Source: DATGMP01 sp035293565
GTDB lineage: Bacteria > Pseudomonadota > Alphaproteobacteria > BOG-932 > Roseiterribacteraceae
NCBI GenBank assembly: GCA_035293565.1
Contig: DATGMP010000092.1
Span: 33,996 to 97,995 of the forward strand
Direction of reading: 5' to 3'
Length of the DNA stretch: 64,000 nt
Shown here: in pieces, positions 33,120 to 42,041 of the stretch
Layout of the letters: each line of letters begins with the position of its first letter
Position numbering within the stretch: the stretch's first letter is position 1
Made by a program: the position numbers and the translations under genes
The notes under the pieces: generated by a model
What the model saw: the letters and a program-made list of their open reading frames with translations, nothing else
What the model was told of the DNA's origin: nothing
Databases searched by the model: none

Positions 33120-34151
33120 TTACAGCAACATCTTGATGTAACAAGCCGGCGTAGCCGCCCGGTCGGCATCGATCGTGCGATGGAAGATCGCTCCCTTCGA
33201 GCGCCCGCCCGTGTCGAGCCAGTTCGCGCGGCCCGGATTGCGCTTGGCGATCGTCACACGGACGATGCCGTCGGCATCTGGCTTGGCCGTGACGTGATTG
33301 AGGTGGCTTGCGGGCAGCGGCTCCAGCCAGTGGTTCGTCACCTGGATTTGCCAGTAAGCGCATTCGACGCGCGGGATCTCGACGATCAGCGCCTGGTCGT
33401 CGCCGAGGTCGAAATAGCCCGAATAATAGCGAGTGCCCGGATCGCCTTGCACGGTCCTGTCGAGCTCGGACGGCAGCGGCGTGATCTCGTTGGGGCGCTC
33501 CGCGAAAGTGCGGCTCCAGAGAAGAAACTGCTTGAGGCTGCCGGTGACGAAGTGGCGAATGCCGGTCATTCTGCGCACGACATCGGCTGCCGTAAGGGCT
33601 CTTTCCGGTTCCTGCTCGCAGGTCAGCGCAAATTCCGCAGGCCTGTCGCCCGGCCGCAAGACGATCTCGCGGATCAGGAACAGATTGCTTGTCGGTTTGA
33701 GCCTGATGCCGACCGCCGGATCGGCTTTCGCGTCGATTGCGAGTTCGAACGACCCATCCGGCCCGCGCGGAAAATCCGTCGTCGTCAGCACCTGGTAGCC
33801 GTCCGTCGAGATCTGCCCGTCTGGCCGCACGGAATAAGCCCCGACGCCGATTCGATACGCGTCGTTGATCTTGCCCGTCAGCCGGTAACGCCGCTCGCTC
33901 GCGAGGTTGGCGCTACCGATGATGTAGTCGGGATTGTAGCCGCCGATCCGCGGCACATCGAAGGAGAGCCCGTTGGCAAGGCGTTCCGAGCCGGACAGAA
34001 AGCGCTCAACGCCATAAGCGGCTAATCGCGCAAGGTAGCCGACGCCCTCGGCGCATGTCGCATCGTCGGGTGCGGCGGGCAGCAGCTCGGCGCCGATCTG
34101 TTCCAGCGTCGCGCAAAATTGCCGCCACGCGTCTTCCAAGGAATCACTCAT
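33120..34151 (-). CDS. DUF1214 domain protein
   Basis: 343 residues from the ATG at 34151, overlapping the sulfotransferase stop by 8 bp. The C-terminal half has DUF1214 features: RYYSGYFDLGDDQALIVEIP, then CAYWQIQVTNHWLEPL, and the terminal GRANWLDTGGRSKGAIFHR. The first about 150 residues are an all-helical/beta region seen in DUF1254/DUF1214 relatives. No signal peptide is visible, so it is probably cytoplasmic. The function of the family is unknown. Coupling to the sulfotransferase suggests a shared substrate. Confidence 0.8.
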   Translation of the reverse strand: MSDSLEDAWRQFCATLEQIGAELLPAAPDDATCAEGVGYLARLAAYGVERFLSGSERLANGLSFDVPRIGGYNPDYIIGSANLASERRYRLTGKINDAYRIGVGAYSVRPDGQISTDGYQVLTTTDFPRGPDGSFELAIDAKADPAVGIRLKPTSNLFLIREIVLRPGDRPAEFALTCEQEPERALTAADVVRRMTGIRHFVTGSLKQFLLWSRTFAERPNEITPLPSELDRTVQGDPGTRYYSGYFDLGDDQALIVEIPRVECAYWQIQVTNHWLEPLPASHLNHVTAKPDADGIVRVTIAKRNPGRANWLDTGGRSKGAIFHRTIDADRAATPACYIKMLL

Positions 34152-35298
34152 ATTCCATTGGGATCGCATAGCGCGCGCGATAATCCGCGAAGCCCGCGTT
34201 CACGTCGGCCAGATCGACTCCGTAATCTTCGAGCCTGTAGCGATGCTGGCCGCGCTTGCCTTTCGGGTTGCGCTCGGTCCAGTCGCCGAGCTTCGCGCGC
34301 ACGGCGGCCGGCATCGCCATGCCGAGCTGTTCATAGATTGCGGCCACTTCGCGCACCGGGTCAGCGACGAGGCGGTAATAGTCGACATTCAGCACTCGGA
34401 CGCTTCGATCATCGAACGCCATCAGCCGCTCGATATGCTTATCGACGAAGCGCCACATTTCGTGGCCGATGTCGCCTCGATCGTTTTCGATCGTGCGCGG
34501 CGCGCGGTACTGATGCGTGAGGTCGCAAATCGAGGCCAGCGTCTGCACAGGGTCACGGTGCGATACCACGAACACCGCATCGGGATAGACGCGTCGGATC
34601 TCCGGCATCGCTAGAATGTGGTTCGGATATTTGACCACCCAGCGTTTGGGCGCCGCGCGCCATTGGAGCAGTTGCAGTACCGATTTGTGATAGGCGTAGG
34701 CGCGCACGTAATCGAGCGACCGCAGCATCCATTCGAAGAAGCTCGGCACGCGTAGGTAATTCTGAAAGCCGGCCTGCGAGAAAGCTTGATTCAGGATCAA
34801 GCTGCACTCGTCGGGTCCTTCGGCGTCCATCAGATGGATGGCGTCGAAATTCACGACCTCCTCCTTCCACTGGCCGACGAACTGATAGGCGGCCTCGATC
34901 CGGGCGGGCACTGATCCGGGATCGAAGGAAGGGGGCGGGCAGGGGCGCAGCGTCTCCCAGGCGCGAAGCAGCCTGAGATCGGGATCATGGTCGAACAGAT
35001 GATGCAGAAAGGTCGTACCGGAGCGCGGCAGGCCCATGAGGAAGATGGGGCGTTCGATCGCCTCGGCCGCGATCTCCGGTCGCTCGTCGTGCCAGCGCCG
35101 TACTTCGAGCCGGTTGCGCAATAGAGACAGAATCTCGGCTCGCGTGAGCTCCACTCCCTGATTGCTCAGGCGCCCGTCTTCATTCAGCGCGTCGACGAAG
35201 TGCGCGAAATTTTCGGCGAAGGGATCGTCGCCGAAGGCGGCTAGTCCGGCCCGCGCGGCGGCTTCTCGCTTGAGCGCTTCGCCGTCGAGCCGGAGCAT
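34144..35298 (-). CDS. Sulfotransferase-family protein (PAPS-dependent)
   Basis: 384 residues. The 5'-phosphosulfate loop LMGLPRSGTTFLHHLF is present around residue 90, and the 3'-phosphate region includes VVSHRDPVQTLASICDL. Family members transfer sulfate from PAPS to alcohols, sugars or lipids; many bacterial ones have unknown acceptors. Its stop overlaps the DUF1214 gene by 8 bp. No PAPS synthesis genes are nearby. The first about 85 residues form a helical extension common in bacterial sulfotransferases of this size. Confidence 0.85.
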   Translation of the reverse strand: MLRLDGEALKREAAARAGLAAFGDDPFAENFAHFVDALNEDGRLSNQGVELTRAEILSLLRNRLEVRRWHDERPEIAAEAIERPIFLMGLPRSGTTFLHHLFDHDPDLRLLRAWETLRPCPPPSFDPGSVPARIEAAYQFVGQWKEEVVNFDAIHLMDAEGPDECSLILNQAFSQAGFQNYLRVPSFFEWMLRSLDYVRAYAYHKSVLQLLQWRAAPKRWVVKYPNHILAMPEIRRVYPDAVFVVSHRDPVQTLASICDLTHQYRAPRTIENDRGDIGHEMWRFVDKHIERLMAFDDRSVRVLNVDYYRLVADPVREVAAIYEQLGMAMPAAVRAKLGDWTERNPKGKRGQHRYRLEDYGVDLADVNAGFADYRARYAIPMEYE

Positions 35299-35311
35299 CG
35301 CGGATCTAAGA

Positions 35312-36367
35312 TTATCTCAGCGAGGCGTTCAGCTTTTCGAGCGCTGCGCTGCCGGGGCAGAGGGCGGCCTCGTCCAAGTCCGTCAGCGGCGTTTCCACCG
35401 TGCCGATATGAGCGTGCATGTCCTCCGGGTCCGGATCGACATAGAGCAGGCCGGTCACGATCTCGCCGTCGGCCTTGTGCTCCTGCAGGAAGCGCTGCGC
35501 GGCCAGGCGGTCGTTGACGTCATAGTCGCCGGCGAGCTTGCGGAGCCGGAGCACTGAACCGTCGTGCTGGGTCACCTCCTGCACCGTACCTGGCTCATAC
35601 TCTGCGGTGATCTCCTCGCGGGGCGTCATCACGTCGAGATAGTTCACCGCCTCATTGTGCTCGCGCACATAATCGAAGCTCTTGGTCGAGCCGGCATGGT
35701 TGTTGAATGCCACGCAAGGGCTCAAGCAATCGATGAAGGCGGCGCCCTTGTGCATGATCGCGGCCTCGATCAACGGCACCAGCTGGGTCTTATCGCCGGA
35801 GAAGCTGCGCGCGACGAAGGTGGCGCCGAGCTGCAGCGCGAGCTCGGCCATGTCGATCGCCTCGTCGGTGTTGACGACGCCCTTCTTGCTCTTCGAACCG
35901 CGGTCGGAAGTGGCCGAGAACTGGCCCTTGGTCAGGCCATACACGCCGTTGTTCTCGACGATGTAGACCATGTTGATGCCGCGGCGCATGCAATGGGCGA
36001 ACTGGCCAAGCCCGATCGAGGCGGAATCGCCGTCGCCGGAGACCCCCAGATAAATCAGGTCGCGGTTGGCGAGGTTCGCGCCGGTGAGGACCGACGGCAT
36101 GCGGCCGTGGACCGAGTTGAAACCGTGGCTGTTGCCAAGGAAGTAGGTCGGCGTCTTCGACGAGCAGCCGATGCCGGACAGCTTGGCGATCCGGTGCGGC
36201 GGCAGCTCCAGCTGATAGACTGCCTGGATAATCGCCGCGCTGATCGAATCATGCCCGCACCCGGCGCAGAGCGTCGATATGTTGCCTTCGTAATCGCGCC
36301 GCGTGTAGCCGAGCTTGTTCGGCTGAAGCTGAGGGTGATGGAGCTTGGGCTTGGCGAGATAGGTCAT
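35312..36367 (-). CDS. korB: 2-oxoacid:ferredoxin oxidoreductase, beta subunit (KorB-type)
   Basis: 351 residues from the ATG at 36367. TPP-binding motif GDGDSASIGLGQFAHCMRRG lies around residue 111, and the later VENNGVYGLTKGQFSAT completes the TPP site. Cys34 and Cys37 (CAGCGH), Cys68 (IGCSS) and a Cys in LSPCVAFNN can ligate the [4Fe-4S] cluster. It pairs with the gamma-alpha fusion upstream, overlapping by one base. The complex would interconvert 2-oxoacid plus CoA with acyl-CoA, CO2 and reduced ferredoxin. 2-oxoglutarate is the likely substrate but is not fixed by the sequence. Confidence 0.9.
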   Translation of the reverse strand: MTYLAKPKLHHPQLQPNKLGYTRRDYEGNISTLCAGCGHDSISAAIIQAVYQLELPPHRIAKLSGIGCSSKTPTYFLGNSHGFNSVHGRMPSVLTGANLANRDLIYLGVSGDGDSASIGLGQFAHCMRRGINMVYIVENNGVYGLTKGQFSATSDRGSKSKKGVVNTDEAIDMAELALQLGATFVARSFSGDKTQLVPLIEAAIMHKGAAFIDCLSPCVAFNNHAGSTKSFDYVREHNEAVNYLDVMTPREEITAEYEPGTVQEVTQHDGSVLRLRKLAGDYDVNDRLAAQRFLQEHKADGEIVTGLLYVDPDPEDMHAHIGTVETPLTDLDEAALCPGSAALEKLNASLR

Positions 36368-38199
36368 CAGACGGCCTCTTTCAGGCGTTTCTGAACAGGT
36401 TGCAGCCGTTCGGCAATGCTGCGCGAAATGAATCGCGCGGTGATCGGCGAACCGTCGTAGTGGAGGACCGGGATCAGCTTGGCAGGATCGATTTCGCACT
36501 CGTTGACGATGAGCGCGCGCAGCTGGGCGTCGCGATTCTGCTCCACGACGAAGACCTCATCATGGGCATTGATGAAATCGACGACATCGTCATGGAAGGG
36601 GAACCCGCGCACGCGCAACGTGTCGACCATTAGCCCTTGGCCGGCCAGGAGCTCGGCCGCTTCCGACATGGAGGCGCTTGTCGATCCGTAATAGATCGCG
36701 CCGTAGCGCGTCGCGGCCGCCGCATTATGCTTGATCGGACGCGGCACGAGCTGCTTTGCCGTCTCGAACTTTCTGAGCAGCCGATCGACATTGTCGCGAT
36801 AGACGTCGCCTTGCTCGGAATATTTGGCGAAACGGTCCTTCGATGAGCCGCGGGTGAAGAACGCGCCCTTGCTCGGATGGGTGCCAGGATAGGTTCGGTA
36901 GGGAATGCCGTCGCCATCCACGTCGAGGTAACGGCCGAACTCTCGGCCCGCCTCGAGATCGGCATGGGTCATCACCTTGCCGCGATCGTACCGGCGGGCA
37001 TCGTCCCACTTCAACGGCGCACAGAGTCGCTCATTCATGCCGATATCGAGATCCAGCAGCACGAAGATCGGAGTCTGGAGCCGATCGGCCAGATCGAAGG
37101 CTTGGGCGCCCATGGTGAAGCATTCATGCGGATCCTCGGGGAAGAGGAGCACATGCTTGGTGTCGCCGTGGCTCGCATAGGCGCACGAGAGGACGTCGCC
37201 CTGCTGCGTGCGTGTCGGCATGCCGGTCGAAGGTCCGCCGCGCTGCACGTCGAACAACACTGCCGGAACTTCGGCGAAATAGGCGAGGCCCAGGAATTCC
37301 TGCATCAGGGAGATGCCGGGGCCGGATGTCGCGGTGAATGCGCGGGCGCCGTTCCAGGCTGCGCCGATCACCATGCCGATCGAGGCGAGCTCGTCCTCGG
37401 CCTGGACGATGGCGAACTTGTTGCCCTTCTCCGGGTCGACGCGGTAGCGCTGGCAATATTTGGTGAAGGCCTCGGCGAGCGAGGTCGAGGGCGTGATCGG
37501 ATACCAGGCGCAGACGGTGGCGCCTCCATAGACCGCGCCCAGGCCGGCTGCGGCATTGCCCTCGATCGAGATCCGATCGCCGACCGCATTCGCTCGCTTG
37601 ACCTTGAGCCCGAACGAGCTGACCAGGTGCTCGAGCGCATAATCGCGGCCCATATGGAAGGCGTGGATGTTCGGCTCGATCAGCTTGTCCTTGCCCTTGA
37701 ACTGCTCGCCGATCAGCGTCTCGATGACTTCCGGCTCGATGTCGAGCAGCGCCGAGAGCGCGCCGACATAAATGATGTTCTTGAACAGCTGCCGCTGCCG
37801 CGCATCCGTGTATTCGCGATTGCAGATCGCGGTGAGCGGCATGCCGATCGTGGTCACATCGTCGCGGAATTTCGACTTCGGCAGCGGCTTGGAGGAATCA
37901 TAGAACAGATATCCGCCGGGCTCGATCGACGCGACGTCCTGGCTCCAGGTCTGCGGGTTCATCGCGACCATCAGGTCGACGCCGCCGCGGGCACCCAGAT
38001 GCCCGGCTTCGGACACCCGCACCTCGTACCAGGTCGGCAGGCCCTGGATGTTGGAGGGGAAGATGTTGCGGGGTGCCACCGGCACGCCCATGCGCAGGAT
38101 CGACTTGGCGAAGAGCTGGTTGGCGCTGGCCGAACCCGACCCGTTCACATTGGCGAATTTGACGACGAAGTCGTTGGTGCGGGTTATCGGCTGAGGCAT
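36367..38199 (-). CDS. korA: 2-oxoacid:ferredoxin oxidoreductase, gamma-alpha fusion (KorA-type)
   Basis: 610 residues from the ATG at 38199; its first 16 bp overlap the end of the flavoprotein gene. The gamma domain (about 1-190) opens with KFANVNGSGSASANQLFAKS and includes HLGARGGVDLMVAMNPQTW. The alpha domain follows, with YPITPSTSLAEAF, TSGPGISLMQEFLG and RGGPSTGMPTRTQQGD. The fused order is typical of KorA in aerobes and of the oxygen-tolerant type. It works with KorB and, by linkage, with the GltD-like flavoprotein-ferredoxin, which could route electrons from NADPH. Confidence 0.9.
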   Translation of the reverse strand: MPQPITRTNDFVVKFANVNGSGSASANQLFAKSILRMGVPVAPRNIFPSNIQGLPTWYEVRVSEAGHLGARGGVDLMVAMNPQTWSQDVASIEPGGYLFYDSSKPLPKSKFRDDVTTIGMPLTAICNREYTDARQRQLFKNIIYVGALSALLDIEPEVIETLIGEQFKGKDKLIEPNIHAFHMGRDYALEHLVSSFGLKVKRANAVGDRISIEGNAAAGLGAVYGGATVCAWYPITPSTSLAEAFTKYCQRYRVDPEKGNKFAIVQAEDELASIGMVIGAAWNGARAFTATSGPGISLMQEFLGLAYFAEVPAVLFDVQRGGPSTGMPTRTQQGDVLSCAYASHGDTKHVLLFPEDPHECFTMGAQAFDLADRLQTPIFVLLDLDIGMNERLCAPLKWDDARRYDRGKVMTHADLEAGREFGRYLDVDGDGIPYRTYPGTHPSKGAFFTRGSSKDRFAKYSEQGDVYRDNVDRLLRKFETAKQLVPRPIKHNAAAATRYGAIYYGSTSASMSEAAELLAGQGLMVDTLRVRGFPFHDDVVDFINAHDEVFVVEQNRDAQLRALIVNECEIDPAKLIPVLHYDGSPITARFISRSIAERLQPVQKRLKEAV

Positions 38200-39971
38200 G
38201 CGTCCCCTACTTGGGCGGTATCGAGAAGGAATTTCTGCATGTCCCACGCGCCGGTCGGGCAACGCTCGGCGCAGAGACCGCAATGGAGGCAGACGTCCTC
38301 GTCCTTGACCATGACGCGGCCGGTCTTGAGTCCGTCGGCGACGTAGAGATCCTGGGCGCGATTGGGCGCCGGTGCATTCAGCCGCGTGCGGAGATCGGCT
38401 TCGTCACCATCGGGCGTGAAGCTGATGCAATCCATCGGGCAGATGTCGACACACGCGTCGCACTCGATGCAAAGCTTCGGCGCGAAGACCGTCTGGATGT
38501 CGCAATTGAGACACCTCTGGGCCTCTTTGTAGCCGAGCTTCGGGTCGAAGCCGAGCTCGACCTCGAGCTTGATGTCGGCAAGCGCGACTTTCTTGTCGCG
38601 CAGCGGCACCCGGTAGCGGAGATCGTTCGAGATCTCGTTATCATAGCTCCACTCGTGGATGCCCATCTTCTGGCTGGTCAGCGTGACCATTGGCGGCGGA
38701 CGATCATTGACGTCCTCGCCCTGGCAGAGCTTGTGGATCGAGATCGCGGCCTGGTGCGCATGGGCCACAGCCCAGATGATATTCTTCGGACCGAACGCCG
38801 AATCGCCGCCGAAGAAGACATTCGGGACGGAGCATTGCAGGCTGGCTTCATTCAAGACCGGCAAGCCCCAGCGATCGAACTCGATGCCGCAATCACGCTC
38901 GATCCACGGGAAGGCATTCTCCTGGCCGACCGCGATCAGCACGTCGTCGCACTCCATATAGACGTCGGGCTCGCCTGTCGGGATCAGGTTGCGACGGCCT
39001 TTCTCGTCATAGACCGCGTGAACCTTCTCGAAATACATGCCCTTGAGCTTGCCGTTCTCGTGCTCGAAGCTCTTGGGCACGTGGAAGTTGATGATCGGAA
39101 TGTCCTCGTGCATGGCATCTTCCTTCTCCCAGGGAGACGCCTTCATCTCCTCGAAGCCGGAGCGCACCACGACGCGGACATCCTCGCCGCCTAACCGGCG
39201 CGAGGAGCGGCAGCAATCCATCGCGGTGTTGCCACCGCCCAGGATCAGGACCCGCTTGCCGATCTTGTCTATGTGACCGAACGAGACGCTGGACAGCCAG
39301 TCGATGCCGATATGGATATTGGCCGCGGCCTCCTTGCGGCCGGGGATGTCGAGATCGCGACCGCGCGGCGCGCCGCAGCCGACGAAGATCGCGTCCCAGC
39401 CCTCGGCCATCAGGGTCTTCATGCTGTCGACACGCTGACCGAGCCGCAGCTCCGCGCCCATGTCGACGATGTACCCGACCTCTTCGTTGATGACGCTGCG
39501 AGGCAGACGGAATTTCGGAATCTGGCTGCGCATCATGCCGCCGGACTCGGTGTCGCCGTCGAACAGCACGCATTCATAGCCCATGGGCAACAGGTCGCGC
39601 GCGACAGCGAGCGAGGCGGGACCCGCCCCTACCAGCGCGATACGCTTGCCGTTCTTCTTGGCCGGCTTTTTGGGCATGCGCGGCGTGACGTCGTCCTTGA
39701 AGTCCGCGGCGACGCGCTTCAGCCGACAGATCGCCACCGGCTCTTCCTCGACGCGTCCACGCCGGCAGGCGGGCTCGCAGGGGCGGTCGCAGGTGCGGCC
39801 GAGAATTCCAGGGAAGACGTTCGACCGCCAATTGATCATATAGGCGTCGCTGTACCGCTCCTCGGCGATCAGCCGGATGTATTCCGGGACCGGCGTATGG
39901 GCCGGGCAGGCCCATTGGCAGTCGACGACCTTGTGAAAATAGTCGGGGTTGGCGATGTCTGTCGGTCTCAC
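38184..39971 (-). CDS. GltD-like FAD/NADPH flavoprotein fused to ferredoxin
   Basis: 595 residues. The N-terminal cluster region contains CQWACPAHTPVPEYI and CDRPCEPACRRG. The FAD Rossmann is VGAGPASLAVARDL and the NADPH Rossmann is LILGGGNTAMDCCR. The C-terminus is a two-[4Fe-4S] ferredoxin domain (CIECDACVDICPMDC and CLHCGLCAERCPTG). This is the glutamate-synthase-small-subunit fold without a GltB partner. It overlaps korA by 16 bp, so it is most likely the electron-transfer subunit for the 2-oxoacid oxidoreductase, moving electrons between NAD(P)H and ferredoxin. The order of the operon is flavoprotein, korA, korB. Confidence 0.9.
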   Translation of the reverse strand: MRPTDIANPDYFHKVVDCQWACPAHTPVPEYIRLIAEERYSDAYMINWRSNVFPGILGRTCDRPCEPACRRGRVEEEPVAICRLKRVAADFKDDVTPRMPKKPAKKNGKRIALVGAGPASLAVARDLLPMGYECVLFDGDTESGGMMRSQIPKFRLPRSVINEEVGYIVDMGAELRLGQRVDSMKTLMAEGWDAIFVGCGAPRGRDLDIPGRKEAAANIHIGIDWLSSVSFGHIDKIGKRVLILGGGNTAMDCCRSSRRLGGEDVRVVVRSGFEEMKASPWEKEDAMHEDIPIINFHVPKSFEHENGKLKGMYFEKVHAVYDEKGRRNLIPTGEPDVYMECDDVLIAVGQENAFPWIERDCGIEFDRWGLPVLNEASLQCSVPNVFFGGDSAFGPKNIIWAVAHAHQAAISIHKLCQGEDVNDRPPPMVTLTSQKMGIHEWSYDNEISNDLRYRVPLRDKKVALADIKLEVELGFDPKLGYKEAQRCLNCDIQTVFAPKLCIECDACVDICPMDCISFTPDGDEADLRTRLNAPAPNRAQDLYVADGLKTGRVMVKDEDVCLHCGLCAERCPTGAWDMQKFLLDTAQVGDACLSR

Positions 39972-40484
39972 TGCTTAGATTCCTCGGCGGGCGATATGCC
40001 CTTGGCGGTCGAAAGCTGCGTTCGTCGGGGGCGGGATCGGATCGGCTCGGGTCGGCAAACGCCTCCCAGCGGCGGGTTCGGACGGCGGATCATATCCGCT
40101 TCCGAAAGCCGGCTTCTGAGTCCAGGGCGTTGGCTACATTCGTCCACACGTCAAATATAGGGCGCTGTAGTCGCTCCGACAGATTTTTGCGGCGTATATG
40201 CCGATTGGCATCGCGGCGTCGATCTCGTCGGCTCGGGGCATTGGCCTCGGCCACCTTTCCAATCCTCTCCTGAGCGATCTACTCCCTTTTTGTCCTTGAT
40301 TCGAATTTCGCACAAAGCCCGGGTCTTCTGCAATCGGAGAGCGACATCAGACCGCTCTCCAAATACGCATTCGAGCCGTTCTCGGCGGGAAAACCATCTT
40401 TTCGCGCAAAACCATGGCGTCCGAATGCTCGGCGCCGGAACGAGGGGCCGCATCCGCGGTTTCATTGTCAATAGGAATGATCGC
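39972..40484. other. 513-bp intergenic region without supported gene
   Basis: No reading frame here shows a family signature or a ribosome site. It must carry the promoter of the leftward flavoprotein-korAB operon and that of the rightward small secreted protein. I see no intrinsic terminator and no clear sigma-70 pair. Confidence 0.5.
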
Positions 40485-40853
40485 ATGGCTGCTTTGAACC
40501 ACCATAGCGCCACCCGGACCGCATTCGTCCTTTCCGCCGCTTTCCTGATATTTCCGGCTTTTGGCTGGGCAAAGGACATCCCGGATCAGAAGGGGCCGGA
40601 TCCGAAGGGGCAGGCGGAGAACCCCCCGGCGCAAAATCTTCCGCCCGAGGCACAGCCCAAGGCGCCTGCGCCCGGCGAGACCAAGACGGGCGTGATCCGC
40701 CCGCCGGACGTCGATCCGGACATGTCCAAGCGGACGCCGAACGTCGATCCGAAGATGGCGCAGCCGCCCAAGCCGCAGGCTCCGGCCGTTCCCGAAATGA
40801 ATGGCGGCGAGCAGGGGCAAGGCAAATCCGGGCCAGAGGCGCAGCCCCGCTAG
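40485..40853 (+). CDS. Small Pro-rich secreted protein
   Basis: 122 residues from the ATG at 40485, preceded by an AGGAA site. A signal peptide (about 1-29, FVLSAAFLIFPAFGWAK) is followed by a low-complexity Pro/Gln/Lys/Asp region with two similar segments, PPDVDPDMSKRTPNVDPKMA. It has no enzymatic signature and is probably a periplasmic disordered protein. It lies 56 bp before frmA on the same strand, with no obvious functional link. Confidence 0.65.
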   Translation: MAALNHHSATRTAFVLSAAFLIFPAFGWAKDIPDQKGPDPKGQAENPPAQNLPPEAQPKAPAPGETKTGVIRPPDVDPDMSKRTPNVDPKMAQPPKPQAPAVPEMNGGEQGQGKSGPEAQPR

Positions 40854-40909
40854 CGAACCGGCGATCGCCGCGATAGTCTCGCCGCTCCGAGCGATGAGGG
40901 AGCTGGCGT

Positions 40910-42019
40910 ATGAAGACCCGGGCGGCCGTTGCATTCGAAGCAGGCAAGCCTCTGCGAGTCGAGACCGTCGATCTCGAGGGGCCTAAGGTCGGCGAGGTGC
41001 TGGTCGAGATCCATGCGACGGGCGTCTGCCACACCGACTCCTTCACCCTCTCAGGCGCCGATCCCGAAGGTCTGTTCCCAGCGATTCTGGGCCATGAGGG
41101 CGCCGGGATAGTGCTTGAGGTTGGCGCAGGCGTAACCTCGGTCAAACCGGGCGATCATGTGATCCCGCTTTACACGCCAGAATGCCGCCAGTGCAAATTT
41201 TGTCTCTCCGGCAGGACCAATCTCTGCCAAGCGATCCGCGCCACGCAGGGCCAGGGGCTGATGCCCGACGGCACCTCGCGCTTCTCGCACAATGGCAAGA
41301 CGGTGCTCCACTATATGGGCACCTCGACCTTCGCCAATCACACGGTGCTGCCCGAGATCGCGGTCGCCAAGATCCGGCCGGACGCGCCCTTCGACAAGGT
41401 CTGCTATATCGGCTGCGGCGTGACGACCGGCGTCGGCGCGGTCATCAATACGGCCAAGGTGACGCCTGGCTCGACCGTCGCCGTATTCGGCCTCGGCGGC
41501 ATCGGCCTGAATGTGGTCCAGGGCGCGCGGATGGTCGGCGCGGACAAGATCATCGGGATCGACCTCAACCCCGCTCGCGAAGCTCTGGCGCGCAAGTTCG
41601 GCATGACCCATTTCCTCAATCCCAAGGACGTGCCGAACATCGTCCAAGCGATTGCCGACCTGACTGATGGGGGCGTGGATTATTCCTTCGAATGCATCGG
41701 CAACGTCGATGTGATGCGGAATGCGCTCGAATGCTGCCACAAGGGGTGGGGGCAGAGCGTGATCATCGGCGTGGCGGGCGCAGGACAGGAGATCAGGACG
41801 CGGCCCTTCCAGCTCGTCACCGGCAGGGTATGGAAGGGCTCGGCTTTCGGCGGCGCCAAAGGGCGGACCGATGTCCCGAAGATCGTCGACTGGTACATGG
41901 ATGGGAAGATCAATATCGACGATCTGATTACCCATACTTTGCCGCTCGAGCGGATCAACGATGCTTTCGATCTCATGCATCACGGCGAATCGATCCGCTC
42001 GGTCGTGCGCTACAGCTAG
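40910..42019 (+). CDS. frmA: S-(hydroxymethyl)glutathione dehydrogenase (class III ADH)
   Basis: 369 residues. It oxidises S-hydroxymethylglutathione with NAD for formaldehyde detoxification and can reduce S-nitrosoglutathione. The catalytic zinc region is CHTDSFTLSG and GHEGAGIV, structural zinc is CRQCKFCLSGRTNLC, and the cofactor site is GLGGIGLNVVQGA. The start is 56 bp after the small secreted gene. The S-formylglutathione hydrolase (frmB) and FrmR are not in the window. nadB follows 22 bp later on the same strand. Confidence 0.95.
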   Translation: MKTRAAVAFEAGKPLRVETVDLEGPKVGEVLVEIHATGVCHTDSFTLSGADPEGLFPAILGHEGAGIVLEVGAGVTSVKPGDHVIPLYTPECRQCKFCLSGRTNLCQAIRATQGQGLMPDGTSRFSHNGKTVLHYMGTSTFANHTVLPEIAVAKIRPDAPFDKVCYIGCGVTTGVGAVINTAKVTPGSTVAVFGLGGIGLNVVQGARMVGADKIIGIDLNPAREALARKFGMTHFLNPKDVPNIVQAIADLTDGGVDYSFECIGNVDVMRNALECCHKGWGQSVIIGVAGAGQEIRTRPFQLVTGRVWKGSAFGGAKGRTDVPKIVDWYMDGKINIDDLITHTLPLERINDAFDLMHHGESIRSVVRYS

Positions 42020-42041
42020 GCTCCGCGAAACGGGATAAATC

